Source: DAOUKH01 sp965207995 (GTDB lineage Bacteria; Chloroflexota; Dehalococcoidia; SHYB01). Taken from it: a stretch of 64,000 nucleotides of DNA. Each line of letters starts with the position of its first letter. The stretch's first letter is position 1. The stretch covers positions 2,046,001 through 2,110,000 of the forward strand of contig OZ242299.1 in assembly GCA_965207995.1 (NCBI GenBank), written 5' to 3'. Of the stretch, positions 25,266-34,702 are shown piece after piece. The notes under the pieces were generated by a model. That model was not told the DNA's origin and did no database searches. It saw only the letters and a program-made list of their open reading frames with translations. Made by a program: the position numbers and the translations under genes.

Positions 25266-27385
25266 GTTCGGCTCCCCACAATCTCTGCCAGAAGCCCCTC
25301 CGTCTCACTCTCCAGAGCCAGGATATCCGCTCTTATCTCATCCAGCGAGCGAAGGGGTTGAGGCTTGTAGAAGTGTCGGGTGAAGCTGATCTCGTAGCCC
25401 ACCTTTACGCTGTCTGCGGCGTACCAGGCGTCGGGGACGTAGGGGAGAACCTCACGACGAATGAAGGCTTCAATGCCGCCCTCTTCCAGGAGCGGTATCT
25501 GCTCAGAGTCCCGTAGATCGGTGTCTGGCTCGTACCGCACGACGGCGGGTCTGTCTTCGATGGTGACTGGGTATAGGCCGCGCAGCGCATCGGGCTCCGC
25601 CATTCCCGCTCGGTGAACCGTCTTTATCACGGGCTCGGCGGCTTCGTCTCGGTAGGCGAGGGATGTCTTGAGCAGGGTCTTGCGCTTGGCGGTGAGCTTG
25701 ACCCCGTGAGCGGTGGCGTCCGCCGCCACCGCCGACATGAAGCGGTTGAAGTCCCGGTGCGGACCGGGGCCAAACTCGTCCCCCACCCGGTCAACCAGAT
25801 TCGCCAGTGGTTGTTCCTTCGCTTCCCGGCAGGTGTCACGGAAGCTCTGGCGCCTCTCCGGCGACAGGTCAGCAGTGAGCCTCAGTGGCCGCTCCACCGT
25901 GACCTTCCAGTAGCCGAATGCCTCGTTGGGGAATATCTTCGACTGCTCAGTCTCATCGAAAGCAAGGAAGGCGTCACAGATTCGGCGGATGTCTTCACCC
26001 GATAGCTCGCAGTTTTTATTACCCAGGTTCTTGCGAAGGGGATGAAACCACTGGGCGGCGTCGATGAGTTGCACCTTGCCCCGGCGGTGCGTCGCCTTCC
26101 GATTACTGAGCACCCAGATATAGGTGGCGATGCCGGTGTTGTAGAACATGTTCAGGGGTAGGGCGACGATGGCCTCCAGCCAGTCGTTCTCAATGATCCA
26201 GCGCCGGATATTACTCTCGCCCTGCCCGGCGTCGCCGGTGAAGAGAGAACTGCCGTTATGTACTTCGGCGATGCGGCTGCCCAGCGGCGTGTCCCGCTTC
26301 ATCTTGCTCAGCATGTTGACCAGGAACATCATTTGGCCGTCGCTGGAGCGGGTGATCAGGGAGTAGTCCGCCTCGCCTCCGTGCTCCACGACGAAACGTG
26401 GGTCCTTGATGTCGGACCGGCCGCCCATGCGCTCCAGGTCGGTCTTCCAGCTCTTGCCGTAGGGCGGATTGGAGAGCATGAAGTCGAATTCGCGGGCGGG
26501 GAACTTGTCGTCGGCCAGGGTGGTGCCGAACTGCATGTTGTCGGCCTCAGTGCCCTCGCCCTTCAGGATCAGGTCGGCCTTGCTGATGGCGTAGGTCTCA
26601 GGATTGACCTCCTGACCGAACAGGTGGATGGACGCCTCCTTGCCCCTTTCGGCAGCCAACTGCGCCAGCGTCTCCTCGGCGACGGTCAGCATCCCACCTG
26701 TGCCGCAGGCCCCGTCGTAGACCAGGTAGGTGCCGGACTGCACCTGCTCGGCAACGGGAAGGAAGATGAGACGGGCCATGAGTTGCACCACGTCCCTGGG
26801 AGTGAAGTGCTCCCCCGCCTCCTCGTTGTTCTCCTCGTTGAAACGCCGGATGAGTTCCTCGAAGACGGTGCCCATGCCATGGTTGTCCAAGCCGTCCAAG
26901 CGCACCGACCCGTCCATATTCAGCACGGGGTCGGGGCCGAGGTTGACGGACCTGTCCAGGAACTTATCCAGCAGGAAGCCGAGGGCGTTCGTTTCCACCA
27001 GCGTCGGGACCTGGTTGCGGAACCTGAACTTCTCCAACACCTCCTGGATGTTCGGCGAGAAGCCGTCGAGGTACGCTTCGAAGTCGGCTCGTAGTTGCTG
27101 TTGGTGCGCTCGGGACGTGAGGTCGCGGAGCCGGAAGCTTGAGGTGTTGTAGAAGGCTTGGCCGGAGGCTTGCCGGAGGGCTGCGTCCTGGTTGGTGATG
27201 CCCGCGCCGTCCAACTGCTCCTTCATGCGCAACACCGCATCCTTGGTCGGCTCCAAGACGGCGTCGAGCCGCCGGATCACCGTCATGGGGAGGATGACGT
27301 CCCGGTACTTGCCCCGCACGTACACATCGCGCAACACGTCGTCCGCGATGCCCCAGATGAAGCTGCTGATGTTGAGTGCGCTCAC
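25262..27385 (-). CDS. hsdM: Type I N6-adenine methyltransferase subunit (HsdM)
   Basis: 707 residues. It has an HsdM N-terminal helical domain, then SAM motif I YDGACGTGGM (223-232) and catalytic NPPY (306-309), with GEHFTPRDVVQLM preceding the SAM site as usual. The C-terminal extension of about 200 residues is long for HsdM. GTG 27385 overlaps the stop of the XRE regulator (GTGA). HsdM with HsdS methylates the bipartite target and is required for HsdR action. Confidence 0.95.
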   Translation of the reverse strand: MSALNISSFIWGIADDVLRDVYVRGKYRDVILPMTVIRRLDAVLEPTKDAVLRMKEQLDGAGITNQDAALRQASGQAFYNTSSFRLRDLTSRAHQQQLRADFEAYLDGFSPNIQEVLEKFRFRNQVPTLVETNALGFLLDKFLDRSVNLGPDPVLNMDGSVRLDGLDNHGMGTVFEELIRRFNEENNEEAGEHFTPRDVVQLMARLIFLPVAEQVQSGTYLVYDGACGTGGMLTVAEETLAQLAAERGKEASIHLFGQEVNPETYAISKADLILKGEGTEADNMQFGTTLADDKFPAREFDFMLSNPPYGKSWKTDLERMGGRSDIKDPRFVVEHGGEADYSLITRSSDGQMMFLVNMLSKMKRDTPLGSRIAEVHNGSSLFTGDAGQGESNIRRWIIENDWLEAIVALPLNMFYNTGIATYIWVLSNRKATHRRGKVQLIDAAQWFHPLRKNLGNKNCELSGEDIRRICDAFLAFDETEQSKIFPNEAFGYWKVTVERPLRLTADLSPERRQSFRDTCREAKEQPLANLVDRVGDEFGPGPHRDFNRFMSAVAADATAHGVKLTAKRKTLLKTSLAYRDEAAEPVIKTVHRAGMAEPDALRGLYPVTIEDRPAVVRYEPDTDLRDSEQIPLLEEGGIEAFIRREVLPYVPDAWYAADSVKVGYEISFTRHFYKPQPLRSLDEIRADILALESETEGLLAEIVGSRT

Positions 27386-27735
27386 TGGCTCGTCATGCTC
27401 CTATAGGCTGCCTTTACCATCTGGTCGAGGGCGACGGCGGCATCCTCGTTGAGACGGGGGTCGGAGTGCAGGCAGGACGATATCATCGCCAACGGCTCAG
27501 GCTCCTCCTTGAGAGATGCGTTCCTGACGAAGCGGTCCACGTCCAGCCCCGACCAAGCCACGAGGGCGGCAAGGCCATCCACGTCAGGGCGTTTGCCCTG
27601 AGACATGCGAGTCAATGTCGAAGCGCTGATGCCGCACTCCTCTGCAACCTGCTTCCAATTACATCGGCGCGCCTGCCGCTCCGCGTCCAGAGCGGCGAAG
27701 AAGGCGCCGCCGTCGAAACTCGCTGTCCTGGCCAT
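27382..27735 (-). CDS. XRE-family regulator of the restriction operon
   Basis: 117 residues from ATG 27735, which has AGGAGAGG upstream and is preferred over an ATG 27 bases earlier. The HTH is CNWKQVAEECGISASTLTRM followed by SQGKRPDVDGLAALVAW. It is the first gene of the operon and overlaps hsdM by four bases, so it is well placed to delay restriction until methylation is established, like a C-protein. Confidence 0.85.
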   Translation of the reverse strand: MARTASFDGGAFFAALDAERQARRCNWKQVAEECGISASTLTRMSQGKRPDVDGLAALVAWSGLDVDRFVRNASLKEEPEPLAMISSCLHSDPRLNEDAAVALDQMVKAAYRSMTSQ

Positions 27736-27804
27736 CAAACCTCTCCTCATGTTGGTCTGCACAGCCGGCGGAAATCACCGGCAGTCGCAAGTCTTGCATA
27801 TTTG

Positions 27805-27833
27805 ATTATCGCAACTGTAGGATATGGTTGCAA
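27805..27833 (-). promoter_or_regulatory. Promoter of the eight-gene restriction operon
   Basis: On the minus strand TTGCAA (27828-27833), a 17-base spacer and GATAAT (27805-27810) form a good sigma-70-like promoter about 70 bases upstream of the XRE regulator. Overlapping TTGC/GCAA half-sites near 27786-27833 are candidate operator elements for that regulator. Confidence 0.6.
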
Positions 27834-27840
27834 TAGGTAG

Positions 27841-28382
27841 CAGGGATTGGAGGACGACCTGAGGCATCGGGAACAATAGGAGGGACAACCGTAAACGATT
27901 AGCCCTTTACCCTATTTTCCGGGCTAGCGAGTAGTTAGCGTTGGCTCAGAGCCCCATCCAAAGCTCAAAGATAGTTCTGCCTACCGTCAACTCAGGCCCA
28001 CCAGACTTGATAAAATCAAGAACCTTCCGGTTGGCCTTGGTGCTGGACCTGTAGGGGCAATCCTACGGGCGAACCGCCTTGGGGAAGGCACGTCTCAGTG
28101 ATGGGCGCACCCCGAGCCCTCTACGCGTGCTCGCTATTCTATGGTTGCCCTTCTCCATCCGGTAGCCGGTGCGAGGCTCGCTCAACAGGTAAGTGAGGTC
28201 CGTCTATTCCTAGTCGGGGCAGAGAGTGCCGAAGAGGGCCGGTACATCTCAGACGGCCACCACTCCACCGACCAGTCGCTTCACGGCAACTTGGTGACCC
28301 TTGCCTGTCAATGTCTTGACTTTTGTAGCAGACTGCATCACACTGTCGCACAGTTGCTGCATATTGATGCGAGTGTCTTGAA
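27841..28382. other. Intergenic region between divergent defence operons
   Basis: About 540 bases without a credible gene. It must hold the plus-strand promoter for the methyltransferase/PIN operon; a TTGACT word near 28317 is a possible -35 box but lacks a convincing -10. A fragment at about 28050 (TGTAGGGGCAATCCTACGGG) resembles a short dispersed intergenic repeat. Confidence 0.4.
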
Positions 28383-28589
28383 TTGGCCAGAAAGCGACGA
28401 ACGGTTTCCTATCCCGAAGGGGTTACTCCTGACCTCGAAGAGTTGCTGAACCGACTTCGCGAGTGCAGGGACGGCCCATACTGGAACAGAAGCCTGAGTG
28501 ACATCGGCGGAATGGTCCTGCTGAAAGGAGCTCAGTCGGAGCTAGAAAAATACAGTAACCAGGATCAACAAGGGGGGGCGGAGTCATGA
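28383..28589 (+). CDS. Small RHH-like protein at the head of the methyltransferase/PIN operon
   Basis: 68 residues from TTG 28383, the only start codon after the preceding in-frame stop. It begins MARKRRTVSYPEGVTPDLEE and later has RSLSDIGGMVLLKGAQSELE. The strand-helix-helix pattern suggests a ribbon-helix-helix or VapB-like protein, but similarity is weak. Its stop overlaps the methyltransferase ATG by four bases. Together with the PIN gene downstream it could be the antitoxin or repressor of the operon. The ribosome site is weak, so the start is uncertain. Confidence 0.55.
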   Translation: MARKRRTVSYPEGVTPDLEELLNRLRECRDGPYWNRSLSDIGGMVLLKGAQSELEKYSNQDQQGGAES

Positions 28590-31111
28590 CCCTGACTCAT
28601 GACCAGGTGCTGGAACACCTAAAGCACGAGTTCCATGGTCTCGGTTATGTCGGCGGACTCCTGCAAGAAGACTATGCATTCGCTGATGTCCTAGCCTCCC
28701 ACTATGCGGTAAAACGCATCCCACTCGCAGCATTCGTTCAAGAACCTCCCTCCTACCGAACCGCCTCGTTCGGCGTGGCCGTAGCCAACGGACGGTCTGG
28801 AATCGACTCCATCCTTGACCATCGCTCCTTGGGCGCTCCGCAGATTCTTGAGATCAACGACGACCGAGTGCTCAGGTGGAAGGTCACAGGAAAGGGTAGG
28901 CCTATACTCTTGGATGAAGTAGGTGTGGATAGGCTCCATGGCTTCTTCAGCCAGCACCGTGATGATTGGTCACCCCAGCAAGTTCTGCGGGCCAAGTCCG
29001 CAGGGCCTGTGGCTACGCAACTCGACTTCCTTGACCTAGACTTAATGCCGCTTCTTGACTACGAGGTGCGTACCAAGCTTGATGTGCTCTTACGCGACAC
29101 TGTAGCTTTGGCACGTAGGACATTCCAGAGAAACTTGCCGTTCACAGAAAAGCACTATCCTCCGCTGTTCCGTCTGATCTTCAGACTGATTGCCGCTAAA
29201 GTGCTAGCAGATCGTCGCTATCAAAGGGACTGGGATTTGGCTGATCCCACATCTGCGATAGAGGCTGTGGAGAACTTGTACTTCGGGGACGCAGCTCTGG
29301 AACCCGTTCTTCAGGATTATGAAACGCAACTTGCCGTTTGGCAGCGTATCAAGGAGACCTTCCATTTCCAAAACCTTTCGGTCGATTCTCTTGCCTACGT
29401 CTATGAGAATACTCTGGTAACCCAAGAGACTAGAAAACTGTTTGGAATACATAGTACTCCACCAGAAATCGCCGAGTACATTGTCAGAAGACTTCCGTTC
29501 GACAGCTTGGAGACCCATGAGCGCCGCGTCTTTGAACCCTTCTCTGGTCACTCAGTGTTTCTGGTGGCCGCGATGCAACGAATGCGTGAACTTCTGCCCG
29601 GAGAGATGAACTCTCGCCAGCGACACGATTACTTTGTTGACATGCTCTCTGGGATCGAGATAGACGACTTTGCCAGAGAAGTCGCCAAGCTGTCTCTCAT
29701 GCTAGCCGACTATCCCAATCCCGACGGGTGGAGGCTGTATGGTGGAGATGCTCTGAGGTCTCCACTATTTGAGCAAGAATTGGCGAAGGCCAACATCGTC
29801 CTATGCAACCCACCGTTTGAGATGTTCAGTGAGGATGAAAGAGGTCGTTACGACAATCTGTTCTCAGTACGGAAGCCAGCGGAAATCCTAAGTCGTGTGC
29901 TTCAGAATCCCCCCGAACTCTTAGGTTTCGTCCTCCCACGAGTATTCCTGAAGGGGCTGGGATACAGGAAGCTCCGGTCTCAGCTTGGGAATACTTACGC
30001 CTCTGTCGAGCTACTGGCCTTGCCAGAGCGTGTCTTCAAACGCTCGCGCGCCGAGACCGTGTTGTTGCTCTCCTATGGGCGTGGCCAGGGGACCGTGCGC
30101 CTAAAGGCAGGGGAGGTATATGAAGGAGACCACAAGGGCTTCTACTCTATTCAACCGTCGTACGAATTCGAAGAACACGTAGAAGACGCAGGGAAGGTGT
30201 TTGGCCATGGCATGTGGCGCCCGCCTCTTCACGATGTCTGGCGTGCGACGGCCAACTTGAAGCGCTTGAGCGACATTTCCTCCGTTCATCGTGGCATCGA
30301 ATATAACCTACCCTTCGGGGGAAACGAATCACAACTAGTATCCGATAGGGACTCGCCCGGTTTTGTACCGGGAGTCCACAGGGTAAGGGGCACGATAGAG
30401 CCATTTGCCGTTCTCAATACCGTTTTCCTCAACGCTTCCGTTGACTTCATGCGTGGGTCCGCTTACACGCTTCCTTGGGACAAACCGAAGCTCATTGTAA
30501 ACGCTAGTCGTCAGTCCGTAGGACATTGGAAGATTACGGCTTCATTGGACAATGGAGGTCTCGTCTGTTATCAGAACTTTCATGGAGTTTGGCCGAACGA
30601 CGGCACTCCTTTGGAAGTCCTGGCTGCCGTGCTCAATGGCCCTGTTGCTAACGCATTTGTGAGCACCCATGGAACTGGTCGGCATGTTACAGTTCAGTCC
30701 TTGAAGGGCATCCCAGTCCCCGAGTTTGGCCATACACAGCAGCAGCACATATCGTCACTAGTCAAGCAATACTTGAATGCCCGTAGCCTTTGGCTGACTG
30801 AAGGGGTCGGTGCAGATGAAGCGCGCCAGCTTTGCACGTGGCTCCTGAAGTCGATAGACGCCGAAGTACTAAGGGCCTACGATCTATCACCTCGCATAGA
30901 GCGTATGCTGTTGGATTACTTCGCCGGGCATTCCCGCCTTGGACCTGTCGAGTTCACGGAGTACTATCCTCGAGGCTTCGGTCCATACATTCCGTGGCAC
31001 ATTTACATTTCAGAGGAATTCAAGGAGGCCCAAGCCAAGAATACTCTGGACCGACTTCCCGTCATTCCAGCATCGACTATTATCAATGAAGCCCTTTCCT
31101 ATGTGGAATAG
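28586..31111 (+). CDS. N6-adenine DNA methyltransferase with C-terminal recognition region
   Basis: 841 residues. An N-terminal domain of unknown type (1-150) and a helical domain (155-300) precede motif I FEPFSGHSVFLVAAM (316-330), GIEIDDFAREVAKLSL and catalytic NPPF (408-411). The remaining 350 residues look like a target-recognition region plus helical C-terminus, as in type IIG/PglX-like enzymes, but without a recognisable nuclease domain. It is co-transcribed with an RHH-like protein and a PIN nuclease, and no hsdR- or hsdS-like partner is present. GC content is visibly lower than in flanking genes, suggesting separate acquisition. Confidence 0.85.
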   Translation: MTLTHDQVLEHLKHEFHGLGYVGGLLQEDYAFADVLASHYAVKRIPLAAFVQEPPSYRTASFGVAVANGRSGIDSILDHRSLGAPQILEINDDRVLRWKVTGKGRPILLDEVGVDRLHGFFSQHRDDWSPQQVLRAKSAGPVATQLDFLDLDLMPLLDYEVRTKLDVLLRDTVALARRTFQRNLPFTEKHYPPLFRLIFRLIAAKVLADRRYQRDWDLADPTSAIEAVENLYFGDAALEPVLQDYETQLAVWQRIKETFHFQNLSVDSLAYVYENTLVTQETRKLFGIHSTPPEIAEYIVRRLPFDSLETHERRVFEPFSGHSVFLVAAMQRMRELLPGEMNSRQRHDYFVDMLSGIEIDDFAREVAKLSLMLADYPNPDGWRLYGGDALRSPLFEQELAKANIVLCNPPFEMFSEDERGRYDNLFSVRKPAEILSRVLQNPPELLGFVLPRVFLKGLGYRKLRSQLGNTYASVELLALPERVFKRSRAETVLLLSYGRGQGTVRLKAGEVYEGDHKGFYSIQPSYEFEEHVEDAGKVFGHGMWRPPLHDVWRATANLKRLSDISSVHRGIEYNLPFGGNESQLVSDRDSPGFVPGVHRVRGTIEPFAVLNTVFLNASVDFMRGSAYTLPWDKPKLIVNASRQSVGHWKITASLDNGGLVCYQNFHGVWPNDGTPLEVLAAVLNGPVANAFVSTHGTGRHVTVQSLKGIPVPEFGHTQQQHISSLVKQYLNARSLWLTEGVGADEARQLCTWLLKSIDAEVLRAYDLSPRIERMLLDYFAGHSRLGPVEFTEYYPRGFGPYIPWHIYISEEFKEAQAKNTLDRLPVIPASTIINEALSYVE

Positions 31112-31124
31112 AAGTTGATGGCTC

Positions 31125-31634
31125 ATGACAACGGAAGGCTATCTCTTAGATACAAACATCGCCAGTTGGGCCTGCCACGAGGGTAGTAAACCTCATGCCA
31201 GAGTAAGGGCAAGGGTGGATGGCCTCGGAGATGATGTAGCGTTCATTTCAGCAGTTTCCTTAGCTGAAGTTGAATATGGTCTCAATCTTGTCCCCTCAGG
31301 CGTGCAAGAGCCAGCTAACTTCGGGCGTGCAATGGATATGTATCAGGTTCTGCCTATTGATCGCCATACGGCAGAAATCTACGGCAGCATACGAGCCGAC
31401 CTCTTTAGGGCATACGCACCTAGAGACCGCCGGAACAGATTCGCCTCCCGTTACGTTGAGGATCTGCGCGAGCGCACTTCAGGTAAGGAACTTGGTATTC
31501 AAGAGAATGACCTGTGGATCGTGAGCGTTGCCGTCGAGTACAACTTGATATTCGTTACCGGAGATCGTGGCGGTGGCATGAAGAAGATCGTTGAGGTAGC
31601 AAACTACGCTCATCGGACACAGTATTGGAGCTAG
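31125..31634 (+). CDS. PIN-domain nuclease (VapC-like) linked to the methyltransferase
   Basis: 169 residues. The PIN acidic set is present: D9 in YLLDTNIASW, E48 in VSLAEVEYG, D129 in QENDLWIVSVA and D147 in FVTGDRG. PIN toxins cleave RNA, often tRNA or rRNA. It starts 13 bases after the methyltransferase stop, so the two are co-transcribed. A VapC beside an adenine methyltransferase rather than beside its usual small antitoxin is unusual; the RHH-like protein two genes upstream may be that antitoxin. Confidence 0.85.
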   Translation: MTTEGYLLDTNIASWACHEGSKPHARVRARVDGLGDDVAFISAVSLAEVEYGLNLVPSGVQEPANFGRAMDMYQVLPIDRHTAEIYGSIRADLFRAYAPRDRRNRFASRYVEDLRERTSGKELGIQENDLWIVSVAVEYNLIFVTGDRGGGMKKIVEVANYAHRTQYWS

Positions 31635-31716
31635 GTTGTATGAGTACATTACCTAATCAAGCAGGCTTAGGGTTTACTGGCCATTCGAACACAGGCCGAC
31701 AGGGTTCATAGAGCAA

Positions 31717-34605
31717 ATGCCACGACAGACAGAACCGAACGCGAACAACGCACTAGGCGACTTGCTACGAGGCATGATGCCGGGCTGTGAGGTCCGCTCT
31801 GAGAACACCCAGACTTTCCCTGACTATCCAGGCCGCCATGCCGACGTGCTGATTGCCGCTCCTGGCCGCTCCCCTGTAGTAGTCGAAGCCGAATATGAGC
31901 CGGCCGCTGAAGTGGAGAGGGATGCGTCCGAACGCTTGGGGCTTCGCGTGCAGGGACAACCCCGAACGGTCGAAGCCGCTATAGCCGTGCGCTACCCGAA
32001 GGTTGTAGAGGATGCCTATGATGTGCGCCAGACCCTCTCCGAAGCTCGTCTCTCGTACTACGTCCTGCATCAAGACGGCAGTCGGTTTCCTGAATCGGGG
32101 TGGCTAGAAGGTTCAGCGACCGACTTGGCTGACCTAGCCCGTCTGGTGTCTGTCCCGCAGAAGGCGGTGGAGCAGGCGGCTGACACGCTTGAGCGCGGCA
32201 TTGGCCAGGCCGCCAACCGCTTGGAGGAAATGGCTAAGCTGCGCCCTAACGTCACGCCAGTTATTGCCCGGTTGTTGGGAATGAGCGACGTTCCCCAGAC
32301 CCGTCGCATGGCCTGCGCCATTATCGCCAACGCCATGGTCTTCCACCAGCGCATCGCAGGGATACATGAGGGTGTGAAGCTTCTGCGCTTGGTGTGCGGT
32401 CCCAATGTCGCAAACCCGCAGGGTGAAACGCTAACGGCCTGGGAAGACATCCTGAAGATCAACTACTGGCCCATCTTTGCAATTGCCAAAGACATCTTGG
32501 AGCAGCTTCCGGGAGACGCTGCCACCGACATCTTGCGGGAGTTGCTGGAGACCGCTCAGGAGGTTGAATCCACCGGCGTCGACAACGCCCACGACTTGAC
32601 CGGACGCATCTTCCAACGGCTTATCGCCGACCGGAAGTATCTTGCTACCTTCTACACCCTGCCAGCGTCAGCTGCGCTCTTGGCCAGACTCGCCGTAGCG
32701 AAGATGGATGGCGTGGACTGGTCCGACGCCGAAGCCATCGGCAGGCTGCGCATCGGGGATTTCGCCTGCGGCACCGGTGCTCTGTTGTCGGCGGTATATG
32801 AGCAAGTTGCTTCCCGCCACGAGCGCGCCGGGGGTGACTCCACAGCCCTGCATCCAGTGATGATGGAGGAAATCTTGTATGGCTGCGACGTCATGCCCTC
32901 GGCCATTCACATCACCGGCTCCACCTTGTCCGGTATGCGGCCCAACGTGGGATTCAAGCAGTCCCGCCTCTACACCCTACCGTATGGTGAGTTGGGGGAC
33001 GGCAGCGTCTCCATCGGCTCCTTGGAACTGTTGATTTCAGATTCTCAGTTGACACTAGCAAATTTCAGCGATCCTGCCCTGCGCACAGGAAGCGTTGGAG
33101 AAGAGACTGCGGCTCAGGTCACCCTCGACATTCCCCATGGAGGATTTGACCTTGTGATCATGAATCCGCCGTTCACTCGAAACACTACGAATGAAGGTGA
33201 ACACGCTGGTGAGTTCAATTCTGCCTTCGCTGCCTTCGATACGACCGACGAAACTCAGAGGGCAATGAGTAAGCGAATGGCCATCCTCAAGAAGGGCACG
33301 TGTTACCACGGCAATGCTGGTTTGGCATCGGCCTTCGCAGCGTTAGGTGACAAGAAGCTTAAGCCCGGCGGTGTATTGGCCTTGGTTCTGCCACTTTCAA
33401 CTGCGTCTGGGCTGTCGTGGAAGGAATTCCGAAAGATGTTGGCGACCGACTACACTGATTTGACGGTCTTGAGCCTCGCGGCCAATGGCAGGGAGATGTC
33501 TTTCTCATCGGATACGGGAATGGGGGAATGCCTGATAGTCGCTCGAAAGCGCATAAAGGATGACCCGGCACGCGGCGCGCAGTTTGTGTCTCTTCGACAT
33601 CGACCCAAGGGGTTCGCACAAGCCAGCACTATGGCAATTAGCATCACGCATCATGATAGTGTGAGGCAGATCGAAGACGGGCCTTATGGAGGGGCACACC
33701 TTCTCGTAGGGGGCGACACGGTTGGTGAAACGCTGACAGCCCGGCCGTCAACAGGCGGAGATAGTTGGGGCGGAGTCCGCGTTCTAGACTACTCTCTAGC
33801 CCAAACTGCCTACGCCCTCTTGAGCTCTAACTTATGGCTTCCTTCGAAGAAGCCACTGAAGCTGAATATGACCTTGCTCGGTAAGATGAGCAGGATCGGG
33901 CTGCATCATCGAGACATTACAGGCCCAACCCCAAGAGGCCCCTTTACGAAGGCTGCACCTAGTCCGACTGCCACCTATCCGTCCCTGTGGAATCACGATG
34001 CTAAGGAAGAAACCAGGATCGTGTGCTCACCCGATGCTCAGTTACTGGTAAAGACTGGGATGGAGGACAAAGCAGACAGGCTTTGGGCAGTCGCCAGTCG
34101 GACACACCTAAATGCAGAGTTTACATTTGGGTCTCAGCCTCTTGCTGTTGCCTTCACAGAGTTCAGGACCATGGGAGGAAGGGTATGGCCCAATGTGAAG
34201 CTCGCTGATCAGCGGTTCGACTACGCTTTCGCCGTGTGGGGCAATAGCACGATGGGCCTATTGTCGTACTGGTGGCACACAAGCCGGCAACAGTCTAGCA
34301 AGGCTACTACTTCATTGGGCTCCGCGGAGATGTTGCCCGTGCTCGATTTCCGCGCCCTGAGCGATGCGCAGCTGGTGATGGCGGAGACGATATTCGACGA
34401 GTTCAGGGGCAAGGAGTTGAAGCCTGCCTACCTTGCCGACGCTGACCCGAACCGCGCGTTGCTGGACAGGCGCGTGATCTGCGGCCTCTTGGGCTTCGAC
34501 GAGGAAGTGTACGAGGCAGTTCGGAGGCTGTCGGCCAAGTGGTGCGCCGAGCCGTCCGTTCACGGTGGGAAGGCACGCCCAAAGACTGCCAAGCTCGTCA
34601 TCTAG
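31717..34605 (+). CDS. Nuclease-methyltransferase fusion, type IIG-like
   Basis: 962 residues. The N-terminus has a PD-(D/E)XK-like pattern HADVLIAAPGRSPVVVEAEY with D43, E57 and E59; lysine is absent from the third position, so activity is uncertain. A helical linker (about 140-330) leads to motif I GDFACGTGALLSA (347-359) and catalytic NPPF (483-486). The C-terminal 400 residues would carry target recognition. Single-chain enzymes of this layout restrict and methylate adenine at one site. It lies 82 bases after the PIN gene, possibly as a separate unit. Confidence 0.75.
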   Translation: MPRQTEPNANNALGDLLRGMMPGCEVRSENTQTFPDYPGRHADVLIAAPGRSPVVVEAEYEPAAEVERDASERLGLRVQGQPRTVEAAIAVRYPKVVEDAYDVRQTLSEARLSYYVLHQDGSRFPESGWLEGSATDLADLARLVSVPQKAVEQAADTLERGIGQAANRLEEMAKLRPNVTPVIARLLGMSDVPQTRRMACAIIANAMVFHQRIAGIHEGVKLLRLVCGPNVANPQGETLTAWEDILKINYWPIFAIAKDILEQLPGDAATDILRELLETAQEVESTGVDNAHDLTGRIFQRLIADRKYLATFYTLPASAALLARLAVAKMDGVDWSDAEAIGRLRIGDFACGTGALLSAVYEQVASRHERAGGDSTALHPVMMEEILYGCDVMPSAIHITGSTLSGMRPNVGFKQSRLYTLPYGELGDGSVSIGSLELLISDSQLTLANFSDPALRTGSVGEETAAQVTLDIPHGGFDLVIMNPPFTRNTTNEGEHAGEFNSAFAAFDTTDETQRAMSKRMAILKKGTCYHGNAGLASAFAALGDKKLKPGGVLALVLPLSTASGLSWKEFRKMLATDYTDLTVLSLAANGREMSFSSDTGMGECLIVARKRIKDDPARGAQFVSLRHRPKGFAQASTMAISITHHDSVRQIEDGPYGGAHLLVGGDTVGETLTARPSTGGDSWGGVRVLDYSLAQTAYALLSSNLWLPSKKPLKLNMTLLGKMSRIGLHHRDITGPTPRGPFTKAAPSPTATYPSLWNHDAKEETRIVCSPDAQLLVKTGMEDKADRLWAVASRTHLNAEFTFGSQPLAVAFTEFRTMGGRVWPNVKLADQRFDYAFAVWGNSTMGLLSYWWHTSRQQSSKATTSLGSAEMLPVLDFRALSDAQLVMAETIFDEFRGKELKPAYLADADPNRALLDRRVICGLLGFDEEVYEAVRRLSAKWCAEPSVHGGKARPKTAKLVI

Positions 34606-34702
34606 TCGCAGCGCCTGCGCTGAATCCAGAGAGCACGTTTCCTATCCCCGGTGTGCCACGTGACGATTGCCCATCGGGTCACTCAATCGCTACCCTCGTG
34701 CT

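Noticed and set aside
20213..27385. Several long plus-strand frames (for example 21209-22348 and 26258-27094)
   Set aside because: Shadows of hsdR and hsdM; Val/Gly/Arg-rich with no motifs.
28040..28080. TGTAGGGGC-type dispersed repeat
   Set aside because: Only a partial match to the short intergenic repeats seen in many bacterial genomes; no second copy in the window supports calling an element.
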